Of a stretch of 52,145 nucleotides of DNA, positions 19,439 through 27,833 are shown in pieces (the first letter of the stretch is position 1; each line of letters opens with the position of its first letter). The notes under the pieces were generated by a model, which made no database searches, had not been told where the DNA came from, and saw only the letters and a program-made list of their open reading frames with translations. Origin of the DNA: an uncultured Pelagibacteraceae bacterium (GTDB taxonomy: Bacteria; Pseudomonadota; Alphaproteobacteria; Pelagibacterales; Pelagibacteraceae). The translations under genes and the position numbers were made by a program. The DNA is taken from the NCBI GenBank assembly GCA_905612415.1, contig CAJQRW010000020.1, positions 1-52,145 on the forward strand, written 5' to 3'.

Positions 19439-19768
19439 TTAATAATAATCTTTTTTATCAAAATATTTTGTTTCAAGATCTAGTTTTTTAAATCTGACTG
19501 TTAGATATCTAATAAGAGAATCGTCTATGTTTTCTGCCTTTTCTAATTCTTCTACTGTTTTTCCAATTCCTTCAAACTTAAAATGAAAATAAAATCCTTT
19601 TTTATTATTTTTGATAATATGTGATAAATTTCTTAATCCCCATTCTTCAGTTATTAAAACTTTCCCTGAATTTTTGTTTATTATGTCTTGATACTTATTG
19701 AGGAGGCTCTTCGTTTGATTATCAGACAAATCTTGCTTTGTTATAAAAGTATGTTCGTAGTTATTCAT
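19439..19768 (-). CDS. rpsF: 30S ribosomal protein S6
   Basis: Small-subunit platform protein, partner of S18. I place the start at 19768, giving 109 aa beginning [15 protein letters not shown], which aligns with the family N-terminus. A good Shine-Dalgarno (AAGGAA) lies upstream. The ORF-track start at 19867 would add 33 residues encoded by the structured leader and is rejected. [19 protein letters not shown] and LIRYLTVR are typical S6 segments. It is the first gene of the rpsF-rpsR-rplI operon. Confidence 0.96.
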   Translation of the reverse strand: MNNYEHTFITKQDLSDNQTKSLLNKYQDIINKNSGKVLITEEWGLRNLSHIIKNNKKGFYFHFKFEGIGKTVEELEKAENIDDSLIRYLTVRFKKLDLETKYFDKKDYY

Positions 19769-19790
19769 TATATGTTTTTCCTTGGTTAAT

Positions 19791-19837
19791 TCGGTTTTTA
19801 CCCGAAAAATCCACCTTTTTATTGGTAGAGGTGGGTG
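19791..19837 (-). promoter_or_regulatory. Candidate S6:S18 autoregulatory leader of rpsF
   Basis: The 5' leader of rpsF can fold into a stem CCACCU / AGGUGG with a 12-nt loop, followed by a small hairpin UCGG-GUAAAAA-CCGA. ACCC and GGGU give an alternative outer pairing. A structured leader with a CCG motif bound by the S6:S18 complex is known before rpsF in many bacteria, including proteobacteria. The position, G/C content against an A/T-rich background, and CCG triplet fit that class. I cannot verify the covariation model by eye. Confidence 0.5.
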
Positions 19838-19838
19838 T

Positions 19839-19867
19839 TTTATACTATTAAAAATTTCATTATACAA
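19839..19867 (-). promoter_or_regulatory. Predicted promoter of the rpsF-rpsR-rplI operon
   Basis: On the minus strand, a -35 TTGTAT (19862-19867) and a -10 TATAAA (19839-19844) are separated by 17 bp. Transcription would begin about at the first base of the structured leader, leaving an approximately 65-70 nt 5' UTR. The spacing is ideal and the placement consistent with the leader call, although the hexamers are not perfect. Confidence 0.5.
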
Positions 19868-19904
19868 CTATTAAAATTCAATTATATTATAATCTTATTT
19901 ACTT

Positions 19905-20837
19905 ATGAAAGCTCTTTTATTCCCAGGTCAGGGTTCGCAATATATAGAAATGGGTTTAGATTTCTATAATAAATTTGATATTGTAAAAGAAATATTTCTT
20001 AAAGTAGATGATGCCCTAAATTTTTCACTTTCAAAAATTATTTTAAATGGCCCAGAGTCTGAATTGAAACTTACACAAAATACTCAACCTGCCATCATGA
20101 CTATAGGTGTTTCAATATTTAATGTTTTAAATAAGGAGTATGGTTTTAATTTAAAAACATCAAATTATTTTGCAGGACATTCCCTGGGCGAGTATACAGC
20201 ATTAGTTTGTGCGGGATCATTAAGCATAGAAAGAGCGTCATATTTATTACATGAAAGAGGCAAATCTATGCAATTAGCTGTTCCTCCAGGAGAGGGAGCA
20301 ATGTTAGCTGTTTTAGGAATGACGATCGACGAGGTTCAAAAAGAAATTGATCTATTTTCAAAAGAAAAAGATGAAGTATGTGAAATCGCTAACGATAATT
20401 GTGAAGGGCAAGTAGTTGTTAGTGGTAAAAAAAATGCTATAAATACATTTCATGCAAATCTTAAAAATAAAAAAAAGAAAGGAATTATTTTGCCTGTAAG
20501 TGCACCTTTTCATTGTTCGTTAATGATAAATGCTGCTAATCATATGAAAAGTAAAATAGAAAGTTCAGAATTTTTAAAACCACACCCAAATATAATAAGT
20601 AACGTAACAGCAGAAGAAGAAAATGATATTAACAAAATTAAAACACTTTTGATTGATCAAATAACCTCAAAAGTAAGATGGAGAGAAAGTGTAGATTATA
20701 TGATAAAAAAAGGTGTAAAAGAGTTTTTAGAAATAGGTCCTGGTAAAGTGCTTTCAGGTTTGGTAAAGAAAATTAACAAAGATGTTAAAGTATCAAATAT
20801 TAATTCTATAAAAGATATAACAAATGATAAGTTTTAA
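19905..20837 (+). CDS. fabD: Malonyl-CoA:ACP transacylase
   Basis: Loads malonyl groups from malonyl-CoA onto ACP for fatty-acid synthesis. The 310 aa protein has FPGQGSQ at the N-terminus, the nucleophile Ser93 in GHSLGEYTAL, and His203 in SAPFHCSLM. It is first in fabD-fabG-acpP, whose products act in the same pathway, and overlaps fabG by 14 bp. No Shine-Dalgarno is visible and a TATAAT lies only 12 bp before the ATG, so the message may be nearly leaderless. Confidence 0.97.
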   Translation: MKALLFPGQGSQYIEMGLDFYNKFDIVKEIFLKVDDALNFSLSKIILNGPESELKLTQNTQPAIMTIGVSIFNVLNKEYGFNLKTSNYFAGHSLGEYTALVCAGSLSIERASYLLHERGKSMQLAVPPGEGAMLAVLGMTIDEVQKEIDLFSKEKDEVCEIANDNCEGQVVVSGKKNAINTFHANLKNKKKKGIILPVSAPFHCSLMINAANHMKSKIESSEFLKPHPNIISNVTAEEENDINKIKTLLIDQITSKVRWRESVDYMIKKGVKEFLEIGPGKVLSGLVKKINKDVKVSNINSIKDITNDKF

Positions 20838-21558
20838 AAATAAAAATATATTAATAACCGGAGCTACTGGTGGAATTGGAAATGAACTTATTAAAAAGTT
20901 TGTATCCCTAGAAGGAAATGTTATTGGCACTGGAACAAAAACAGAAAAATTAGATATCTTAAAAAAAAATTACCCAAGCATCAAAGTTAAAAAATTTGAT
21001 ATGTCTGAACATGGAAGAATCGAAGAATTTGTGGAAAATGTAAATTTAGAGTTAGGTGGAATAGATATTTTAATTAATAATGCTGGAAAAAATATAGACA
21101 ATTTATCGTTAAGAATGAAAGATGATGACTGGAAACAAGTAATAGATATTAATTTAACTTCTACATTCCTATTAGCAAAGTATTCGATAAAAAAAATGTT
21201 AAAAAAAAAGTTTGGCAGAGTAGTTAATATTACTTCAGTAGTTGCTCACACTGGAAATTTAGGTCAATCAAATTACGCTGCATCAAAAGCAGGTATTATT
21301 GGGATGTCAAAAAGTCTAGCTATTGAGTATGCAAAAAAAAATATAACAGTAAATTGCATATCACCTGGTTTTATAGTATCTGACATGACAATGAATATTG
21401 CCGAAAAGGTAAAATTGTATTTAACATCGAGAATTCCAATGGGAAAGCTAGGTACAGGTGAAGATGTATCGAATTGTGCCGCTTTTTTGTCTTCAGACCA
21501 GGCTTCATATATAACTGGCGAAACAGTACATGTAAATGGTGGAATGTATATGTCTTGA
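20824..21558 (+). CDS. fabG: 3-oxoacyl-ACP reductase
   Basis: NADPH-dependent reduction of 3-oxoacyl-ACP, the first reductive step of fatty-acid elongation. The 244 aa short-chain dehydrogenase has the Rossmann glycine motif GATGGIG (residues 13-19), NNAG, and the tetrad Asn110, Ser138, Tyr151 and Lys155 (YAASK). It ends with ITGETVHVNGGMYM, the classic FabG C-terminus. It overlaps fabD by 14 bp; its stop codon lies within the candidate acpP -35 element. Confidence 0.97.
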   Translation: MISFKNKNILITGATGGIGNELIKKFVSLEGNVIGTGTKTEKLDILKKNYPSIKVKKFDMSEHGRIEEFVENVNLELGGIDILINNAGKNIDNLSLRMKDDDWKQVIDINLTSTFLLAKYSIKKMLKKKFGRVVNITSVVAHTGNLGQSNYAASKAGIIGMSKSLAIEYAKKNITVNCISPGFIVSDMTMNIAEKVKLYLTSRIPMGKLGTGEDVSNCAAFLSSDQASYITGETVHVNGGMYMS

Positions 21559-21582
21559 CAAAATTAATTAATAATTTATTAA
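21555..21582 (+). promoter_or_regulatory. Predicted acpP promoter
   Basis: A consensus -35 TTGACA (21555-21560), 16-bp spacer and -10-like TATTAA (21577-21582) lie at the fabG 3' end, overlapping its stop codon. A good Shine-Dalgarno (AAGGAA, 21601-21606) follows before the acpP ATG. A private promoter for acpP fits the high expression ACP needs relative to fabD and fabG. Confidence 0.5.
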
Positions 21583-21612
21583 GAACGGATAACTTTAAAT
21601 AAGGAATTTAAT

Positions 21613-21852
21613 ATGACAAAAGACGTATCAGGAAAAGTAAAAAAAATGGTTGCTGACCATCTTGGAGTTGAAGAAACAAAAGTGCTAGATGAAGCAAACT
21701 TTATAGATGATTTAGGTGCGGATAGTTTAGATACAGTAGAACTAGTAATGGCATTTGAAGAAGAGTTTGGTTCAGAAATTTCTGACAGCGAAGCTGAAAA
21801 AATACTAACAGTAGGTGATGCGATTAAATTTATTGAAAGTAAATCAGCTTAA
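21613..21852 (+). CDS. acpP: Acyl carrier protein
   Basis: Carries acyl intermediates on a phosphopantetheine arm attached to Ser38 in [12 protein letters not shown]. The 79 aa acidic four-helix protein is standard in length and ends in [12 protein letters not shown]. It is separated from fabG by 54 bp holding a likely own promoter and is followed after 33 bp by gmk. fabF, normally the next gene in many proteobacteria, is absent at this site. Confidence 0.98.
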   Translation: MTKDVSGKVKKMVADHLGVEETKVLDEANFIDDLGADSLDTVELVMAFEEEFGSEISDSEAEKILTVGDAIKFIESKSA

Positions 21853-21885
21853 AGTTTAAGAAAAGTACCAAGCCAACAGAACATT

Positions 21886-22518
21886 ATGGCAAACGAAAAA
21901 AAAGGGATGTTATTTGTGCTTTCATCCCCCTCAGGCGCAGGAAAAACTACTCTTACTAAAAAGCTAGCTGATCATAACAAAAACTTTGAAATTTCAATTT
22001 CATACACAACTAGAAAACCTAGACCAAATGAAATTAATGGACAAGATTATCATTTTGTTAGCAGAAAAGAATTTGAAGATTTAATAAATGAAAAAAATTT
22101 TTATGAATACGCAAATATCTTTGATAATTGCTATGGAACATTAAAAAAATCAGTATTGGATTTATTATACCATAATAAAGATGTTCTGTTTGATATTGAT
22201 TGGCAGGGAACAAAACAGTTAAAAGAAATTAAAGATTTATCTCTTGTGACAATATTTATTTTACCTCCCAATATAAAAATTTTAAAAGAAAGATTATTAA
22301 ATAGACATGCTGGCATGGAAAAGTTAATAGAAAAAAGAATGGGGAAATTTAATGAAGAAGTTTCGCATTGGAACGACTATAACTACGTTGTTGTTAATGA
22401 TAATTTAGATTCATGTTATAAAAAAATCATGAATATAATTCTTTCTGAGAAAAAAGGTCAAAAAATTAAACAAAATTATGGTGATATAAAAAAAATGATT
22501 GAAAAACTAACCAAATAA
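21886..22518 (+). CDS. gmk: Guanylate kinase
   Basis: Phosphorylates GMP to GDP. The 210 aa protein has the P-loop SSPSGAGKTT (Lys20), the GMP-binding YTTRKPRPNEINGQDYHFV segment, and DIDWQGTKQL, all standard for bacterial Gmk. In many alphaproteobacteria the order is acpP-fabF-mltG-(yicC)-gmk; here gmk follows acpP directly. The 3' end overlaps convergent rsmA by 12 bp. Confidence 0.97.
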   Translation: MANEKKGMLFVLSSPSGAGKTTLTKKLADHNKNFEISISYTTRKPRPNEINGQDYHFVSRKEFEDLINEKNFYEYANIFDNCYGTLKKSVLDLLYHNKDVLFDIDWQGTKQLKEIKDLSLVTIFILPPNIKILKERLLNRHAGMEKLIEKRMGKFNEEVSHWNDYNYVVVNDNLDSCYKKIMNIILSEKKGQKIKQNYGDIKKMIEKLTK

Positions 22519-23319
22519 TTTTTCATACTGACAAGCGATATTGTGAAAAATTTCACTTTTTAATTCCCCTGGTCTTTGCTTTAGATTGATATTTAAATTA
22601 TCAACAATTAATTTGTCTTCTTTAAAAATTTTTTTAACACTTTTATTTATCATTTTTCTTCTATTTGAAAAAAATAATTGGGTTATTTTTTCTAAATTTT
22701 TAGGGTTTTTTAATTTAAATTTATTATTTTTAATTGGTCTAAAAGAAAGAACTGTGGAAGTAACTTTAGGTTTAGGAAAAAAGCAATTATTTGATACATC
22801 AAAATGTTTTTTTACTACTAATCTCCAGTTTGATAAAACTGCTAATCTTCCATATGCTTTAGTATTAGTTTTAGCTATAATTCTATCAGCTACTTCTTTT
22901 TGAAACATTAAAATCAAAGTATGATACCAAGGAGGCCATTTTTTAAGTAGTATTAATGTCGATAATATCTTAGTTGAAATATTATATGGTAAATTTCCAT
23001 AAACAATAATATTTTTATTTAAATTTTTTTTTTTTATAACATCCAAAACATCTTTATTTAATATTTTAATATTATCACATGTTATAAATTTTTCTTTTAA
23101 AAGTTTGTACAACTTAATATCTTTTTCAATAACGATAATATTTTTTGGACTTTTATTTACTAATAATTCTGTTAAACTTCCATATCCGGGTCCAATTTCC
23201 ATTACAGTCGAATTATTGTTTATTTCACCAATTTCAATTATTTTTTTTATTATATTGTTATCTATTAAGAAATTTTGACCAAGACTTTTTTTAGGTTTTT
23301 GTGAAAAATCAATCTTCAT
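22507..23319 (-). CDS. rsmA: 16S rRNA dimethyladenosine transferase RsmA (KsgA)
   Basis: Dimethylates the two adjacent adenines in 16S rRNA helix 45 (A1518/A1519 in E. coli), a quality check in 30S maturation. The 270 aa protein has SLGQNFLID at the N-terminus, the SAM motif EIGPGYGSLT, the catalytic GNLPYNIS and the C-terminal FSNRRKM. It shares one base with the pdxA stop (TAATG arrangement), so the two are translationally coupled. It is the last gene of the lptF-lptG-lptD-surA-pdxA-rsmA run. Confidence 0.96.
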   Translation of the reverse strand: MKIDFSQKPKKSLGQNFLIDNNIIKKIIEIGEINNNSTVMEIGPGYGSLTELLVNKSPKNIIVIEKDIKLYKLLKEKFITCDNIKILNKDVLDVIKKKNLNKNIIVYGNLPYNISTKILSTLILLKKWPPWYHTLILMFQKEVADRIIAKTNTKAYGRLAVLSNWRLVVKKHFDVSNNCFFPKPKVTSTVLSFRPIKNNKFKLKNPKNLEKITQLFFSNRRKMINKSVKKIFKEDKLIVDNLNINLKQRPGELKSEIFHNIACQYEKLFG

Positions 23320-24293
23320 TATTTTATATTGTTAAAGAATTTAATAGATTCGATCATGCTTGTTGAAATAGCAAGTTTTTTTCCAGCTATATCTTTTGCC
23401 ACACCATGATCTGGCGATACTCTGATAAATGGTAAACCTAATGTAATATTAATTGCTTGATAATTATACAATGCTTTAAATGGTGTTAGTACTTGATCAT
23501 GATACATTCCAATTATTACATCAAAATTACTTTTATTTTGAATCATAAAACTTGAATCAGTCGGAATAGGACCAGAGACATTAATTTTCAATTTCTTCAA
23601 TTCATTTATAGCCTTTGAAATAATTGTTGATTCTTCGGCTTTTTTTGAGTGCATGAAATTATGTGGATTTAGGCCAAGAATTCCAAATTTTGGTTTAAAT
23701 TTAAAAATTTTTTTATAGAAAATTTCTATAATTATAATTTTTTTGATAATATTATTTTTTTTAATTTTTGAACTTACTTTTTTTAGAGCTATATGAGTTG
23801 TGATTGGTGATACTGATAAATTTTTATTATAGATTAACATTACTTCATTACCTTTTCTTGCTGTTTTTGTAGAAAGAAATTCAGTGATACCTTGATGTTT
23901 TTTTTTAAAAAGAAATTCTTTTGAAACTGGACAATTGATCATACCTATTATTTTTTTTTGTAAAGCTAGTTTAATAGCAACATCGAAACATTCTAAAATA
24001 TAATTATTTGAATTACTTGATATTTTTTCAAAAGATTTTTTCTGTTTATAATCTACATTATAAACTAACAAATGGTCATTTTTTAAATTTTGTTTATTAA
24101 AAGAGTCAATATTGATTTCTTTTATTTTTATTTTGTATTTTAATTTTTTTTTTTGCTTATTTAATAGTTTAACGTTACCAATAACAAAAAATGATTTATG
24201 CTGGTATTTATTTCTAAGCAACCAACTTTTAAATATAATTTCAGACCCAATACCATTTGGTTCACCAGCAATTATTGCTATAGGCTTACTCAT
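23319..24293 (-). CDS. pdxA: 4-hydroxythreonine-4-phosphate dehydrogenase
   Basis: NAD-dependent oxidation of 4-hydroxythreonine-4-phosphate in the DXP-dependent pyridoxal phosphate pathway. The 324 aa protein starts with IAIIAGEPNGIGSEI and has metal ligands in TTHIALK, in MYHDQVLTPFKA and in RVSPDHGVAKDIAGK, matching PdxA. It overlaps surA by 8 bp and rsmA by 1 bp; surA-pdxA-rsmA is a conserved proteobacterial order. Confidence 0.95.
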   Translation of the reverse strand: MSKPIAIIAGEPNGIGSEIIFKSWLLRNKYQHKSFFVIGNVKLLNKQKKKLKYKIKIKEINIDSFNKQNLKNDHLLVYNVDYKQKKSFEKISSNSNNYILECFDVAIKLALQKKIIGMINCPVSKEFLFKKKHQGITEFLSTKTARKGNEVMLIYNKNLSVSPITTHIALKKVSSKIKKNNIIKKIIIIEIFYKKIFKFKPKFGILGLNPHNFMHSKKAEESTIISKAINELKKLKINVSGPIPTDSSFMIQNKSNFDVIIGMYHDQVLTPFKALYNYQAINITLGLPFIRVSPDHGVAKDIAGKKLAISTSMIESIKFFNNIK

Positions 24294-25398
24294 TAAAAAA
24301 ATTTACTCCAACAGATCTTTTTAAATTATCATAGTGCGTCATAGAATACATATCCAATATTTTATTTTTTTCTAAACTTACAAGTTGGTTTTTTAATTCT
24401 TCCAAATCAATTTTTTGTTTGTTTATTCTTTTGTTTCTAACAGTGAAAAATAAAATACCATCTTTTAATACAATTGGTTTAGAAATTTCACCGATTGGAG
24501 TGCTTTCTATTATAGGCATAAAATTTTTTGAAATTTGATTTTTGTTTAACCATCCTAGATCTCCACCTTTGGTTCCTGTTTGAGATATACTGAATTCTAT
24601 GGCAGCGTTTTTAAAACCATCAGTTTTAATTTTTTCTATAAGCTCATCAACTTGAGATTGCACATTCTCTTTACTTTCCGGTTTCAATAAAATTTCAGAA
24701 ATTAAGAATTCTTCTATATTTTGATTTTGATCTATCTTTTTTGTTTTTAATTGTTCATCGATCTCTTCAAAATTTATAGATAATTTATCTCTATATAAAT
24801 GGAATATTAAACTATTCCATAATAATTTAGTTTTTACTTCATTTTCTATTATACCGAAATCAAAGTCTTGAGATTCACATATTTTTTTTAATGTTTCCAA
24901 ATCAACGCCTAGGTTATTTGCTTTTCTGGTTAGTTCATTCATTAAGTCTTGATCATTAATTGTTAAAAAATTATTTTTTTCTATTTCAATGTCTTTAATA
25001 TTTCTTGTTACAAGTGATTTTATTGCCGTACGCTGAAGTGAATTTTGTTGTTCAGCTGTATACGTGATATTATTAACTATTAATATCATTTTTACTTCAT
25101 TCATAATATCAGATTTTGTAATAGCTCTACTTCCTACAGTTGCATATAAACCATCTTTTATTTCTGTTTTTTTCGGTTTTATTTTTTTCGGTAATTCTTT
25201 TTTACTTTTTTCTATTGGTTCTACTTCATTACTTTTTATTTCATTATTTTTTTTAGATATTTGATTTTTTTTTATATTATTTTGATGATTTGGATTATAA
25301 AAAAAAATAGTATAAAAAAAGAGTAACAAAGTCAGTGCAATGCTTAAAATTAGTACTAACTTTAAAGAAGAAGTAATTATTTTTTTTATTTTTTTCAC
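24286..25398 (-). CDS. surA: SurA-like periplasmic peptidyl-prolyl isomerase/chaperone
   Basis: Periplasmic chaperone for outer-membrane proteins. The 370 aa protein has an N-terminal hydrophobic helix (about residues 13-33) followed by a charged, low-complexity Lys/Glu/Asn linker. Next comes a SurA N-terminal helical domain (ATVGSRAITKSDIMNEVKMI and onwards) and one parvulin domain (about 225-325: EEFLISEILLKP, SQTGTKGGDLGWLNKNQI, IGEISKPIVLKDGILFF). No signal peptidase site is evident, so it may stay membrane-anchored. Only one parvulin domain is present, unlike E. coli SurA. Its place beside lptD supports the chaperone role. Confidence 0.88.
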   Translation of the reverse strand: MKKIKKIITSSLKLVLILSIALTLLLFFYTIFFYNPNHQNNIKKNQISKKNNEIKSNEVEPIEKSKKELPKKIKPKKTEIKDGLYATVGSRAITKSDIMNEVKMILIVNNITYTAEQQNSLQRTAIKSLVTRNIKDIEIEKNNFLTINDQDLMNELTRKANNLGVDLETLKKICESQDFDFGIIENEVKTKLLWNSLIFHLYRDKLSINFEEIDEQLKTKKIDQNQNIEEFLISEILLKPESKENVQSQVDELIEKIKTDGFKNAAIEFSISQTGTKGGDLGWLNKNQISKNFMPIIESTPIGEISKPIVLKDGILFFTVRNKRINKQKIDLEELKNQLVSLEKNKILDMYSMTHYDNLKRSVGVNFFNE

Positions 25399-27833
25399 GG
25401 TGTTTGAATAGGCCCGTTTACTGCTCCAAACGGAACAAACCTTACTGTGAACATTAAAGTATCATTTTTATCTAATTCACTATCATTATAAAATTCTCTT
25501 CTATAAACCAATCCAGCCGTGAGACAGTCAAGTTCGTATTGATATTTCCAATCATAATATTCTGTACTATCAGTTTTAAAGTTCTTTTTTGTACTAAAAT
25601 TGAACTTGTTATTATCATTGTAATTTAATGTAATTCCCGGGCTGACATAATGTTCTGTTCCTCTATGTTTGTTTTGTTCCAAGTAGTCTAAATTAAATGC
25701 GAGTGGTCCAAAATCTAATATTGTTGATATTTCGTTATTAACAAGATCGTTTAAATTTTGATCTAATGCAAATTTATAACTAATCGTGCTAATTTCTGAA
25801 AAATTATAACCAATTTCACCTACTACATCAGATGTTTTATCATTTAATGAGCTTCCTACAGGTAAATCGGTATTTTCTTTTAGACTAAAAACTTGCCCTA
25901 AAGACATAGAAAATTTTTGCATCTCTTTATTGTCTGTAGTTTTTTTATTAGTTTTAAAATCAAAACCTAATATTGCACTTAAACCATTTTCTATTTCACT
26001 CGTTTTATTAAGTGAATATAAATTATTATAGTTAAAACTTCCATCAGAAGAGCCTAAATCTCTCATATGTCCTGGCGCATACCTAACCATATATTTAGGT
26101 GAAAAAATATTAGAATAGTTAATCCCATCTTTTTTTAATGGAAGTGTAGATTTAAATGCAATTACACTTTGAAATTCGTTAATAGTACTATCATTTTTAT
26201 AATCATCAGTATTTTTAGCTTTATAATTTCTATTTCTAATTGCACCTTCTATAGAATTAACAAACCCTTTTTTAGTAATATTATTTAAAGGTGACCAAGT
26301 TAGATCGTTTACTAAAAAAGTTTTCTTTTTATAAACATTATTGGATTTATCAAATTTATTTTGATACGCATTTGTTACAAAGTTTATTGTACCAAATTTT
26401 TCTGTAAGATAAGTTTTTTCAAATAAAAAATTAGGCAACATATATTCGTATTTTTCACTATCAGATTTTCTTAAATCTTCATAAACAGTTACATCTAGAC
26501 TAAAAAGAGTATCATCTTTATTTAAAGTGTATTTCAATTTATTTTGAAGATTTGTATTTTCAGAAGAAACTAAGCTAGAATCTAAACCATATTGTCTAAA
26601 ATACGTATTGTTAGAGGTTTGCTGAATTTTTAAATCTAAAATTCCCTGGTAACTTTCATAATTATTAAAATTTAAATTTAGATCAGCAAAAATATGACTT
26701 TTAGAACCAGCAGTCTTAATTGAGGTAGTATTTTTATAACCTTCTGTATAACTTGAATCTATAATTAAAGATCCATTTTCGTATGATTGTCTATATTCGT
26801 TTAAATATAAAATATGTTCTTTTTCTATAAATTTTGGAGAAAATGTCATATCTTTATCATGACTAATTGCCCAATAATAAGGAGTGGTTAAACCAATACC
26901 TAGATTAGAATTACTCGTGTAAGTAGGAAAAAGTAAGCCAGATTGCCTTTTAACACTTGGATCTGGATGAAAAAATCTTGGAAAATAAAATACAGGAACA
27001 TCATATATTTTCAAAGTTGCATGTTCATAGTAAATATTTTTTTTAATTTTGTCGTAAGTAATTTTTTTTGCTTTGATTGTCCAGGGAGGACATTTATTGT
27101 CTTCTCTTTTTTGGCATATAGTAAATATGCCTTTTGATAATTCAGATTTATTTTTAGTAATCAGGGCAGAATTTGCTGCAAAACGTGGGTCATTTTTTTC
27201 TTTCAGTCCAAAACTTGCTTCATCTAGCACAATACTAACATCAGACCCAATCATTTCTCTTTTTAGAGTATCAACATAGATTTCTTTAAAAAAATATTTA
27301 TTTTTTTGTACGTCTATTATTTTAATTTGACCTATAGAAGAAAACAAATTATTTAAAGAATCATATTGAAACATGGATGCACTAATAGTATTACCATCAA
27401 GATCAGTTACTATAGTGTTTTGATCTGAACGTAATAATTTTCTACCAACATCATATGAAATGTTTTTGGCATTAATAGTATACCCAGCCTCTAAAGATAA
27501 CTTCGAATTATCATATGTTATAATTTTTTCTTTGAGTTTGTCGTATGTAGCTTTTTCTGTTATTAATATATTGCCTGCATTATCGTTAATTTTAACATCC
27601 CCTTCAGCCAATAAAAATTCTTCTGATTTTTTATAAGTTATTTTATTTGCATTTATAATTTTTCCTTCATTATCCTTTGCAACTACCGAACCAATACCTA
27701 CTATTATTTTATTTTCTTTATCAATAATAATTTCTTTTGCCTCAATACTAAAATCGTCAGCATTAAGATTGGCATTAAACAAACAGCTTAATAAAAATAT
27801 AATTAAAATGTATTTTTTATTTTTGATTGGCAT
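25395..27833 (-). CDS. lptD: LPS-assembly protein LptD
   Basis: Outer-membrane beta-barrel that inserts lipopolysaccharide into the outer leaflet. The 812 aa protein has a signal peptide (cleavage near NANLNA), an N-terminal LptA/OstA-like beta-jellyroll (about 25-230: SIEAKEIIIDKENKIIVGIG and similar repeats) and a C-terminal barrel. The linker segment with PVFYFPRFFHPDPSVKRQSG is diagnostic. The mature chain keeps a Cys pair (ICQKREDNKCPPW) and one near-C-terminal Cys (YELDC), consistent with disulfide-linked LptD. It overlaps lptG by 17 bp and surA by 4 bp. Confidence 0.95.
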   Translation of the reverse strand: MPIKNKKYILIIFLLSCLFNANLNADDFSIEAKEIIIDKENKIIVGIGSVVAKDNEGKIINANKITYKKSEEFLLAEGDVKINDNAGNILITEKATYDKLKEKIITYDNSKLSLEAGYTINAKNISYDVGRKLLRSDQNTIVTDLDGNTISASMFQYDSLNNLFSSIGQIKIIDVQKNKYFFKEIYVDTLKREMIGSDVSIVLDEASFGLKEKNDPRFAANSALITKNKSELSKGIFTICQKREDNKCPPWTIKAKKITYDKIKKNIYYEHATLKIYDVPVFYFPRFFHPDPSVKRQSGLLFPTYTSNSNLGIGLTTPYYWAISHDKDMTFSPKFIEKEHILYLNEYRQSYENGSLIIDSSYTEGYKNTTSIKTAGSKSHIFADLNLNFNNYESYQGILDLKIQQTSNNTYFRQYGLDSSLVSSENTNLQNKLKYTLNKDDTLFSLDVTVYEDLRKSDSEKYEYMLPNFLFEKTYLTEKFGTINFVTNAYQNKFDKSNNVYKKKTFLVNDLTWSPLNNITKKGFVNSIEGAIRNRNYKAKNTDDYKNDSTINEFQSVIAFKSTLPLKKDGINYSNIFSPKYMVRYAPGHMRDLGSSDGSFNYNNLYSLNKTSEIENGLSAILGFDFKTNKKTTDNKEMQKFSMSLGQVFSLKENTDLPVGSSLNDKTSDVVGEIGYNFSEISTISYKFALDQNLNDLVNNEISTILDFGPLAFNLDYLEQNKHRGTEHYVSPGITLNYNDNNKFNFSTKKNFKTDSTEYYDWKYQYELDCLTAGLVYRREFYNDSELDKNDTLMFTVRFVPFGAVNGPIQTP

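Noticed and set aside
19769-19867. N-terminal 33-residue extension of S6 in the ORF track
   Set aside because: The region has a Shine-Dalgarno just before ATG 19768, a promoter and structured leader, and the extra residues do not look like any S6 N-terminus.
22586-22903. Plus-strand 105 aa ORF within rsmA and similar antisense ORFs across the window
   Set aside because: Shadow frames of A/T-rich genes with phenylalanine/leucine-rich composition and no domain signal.
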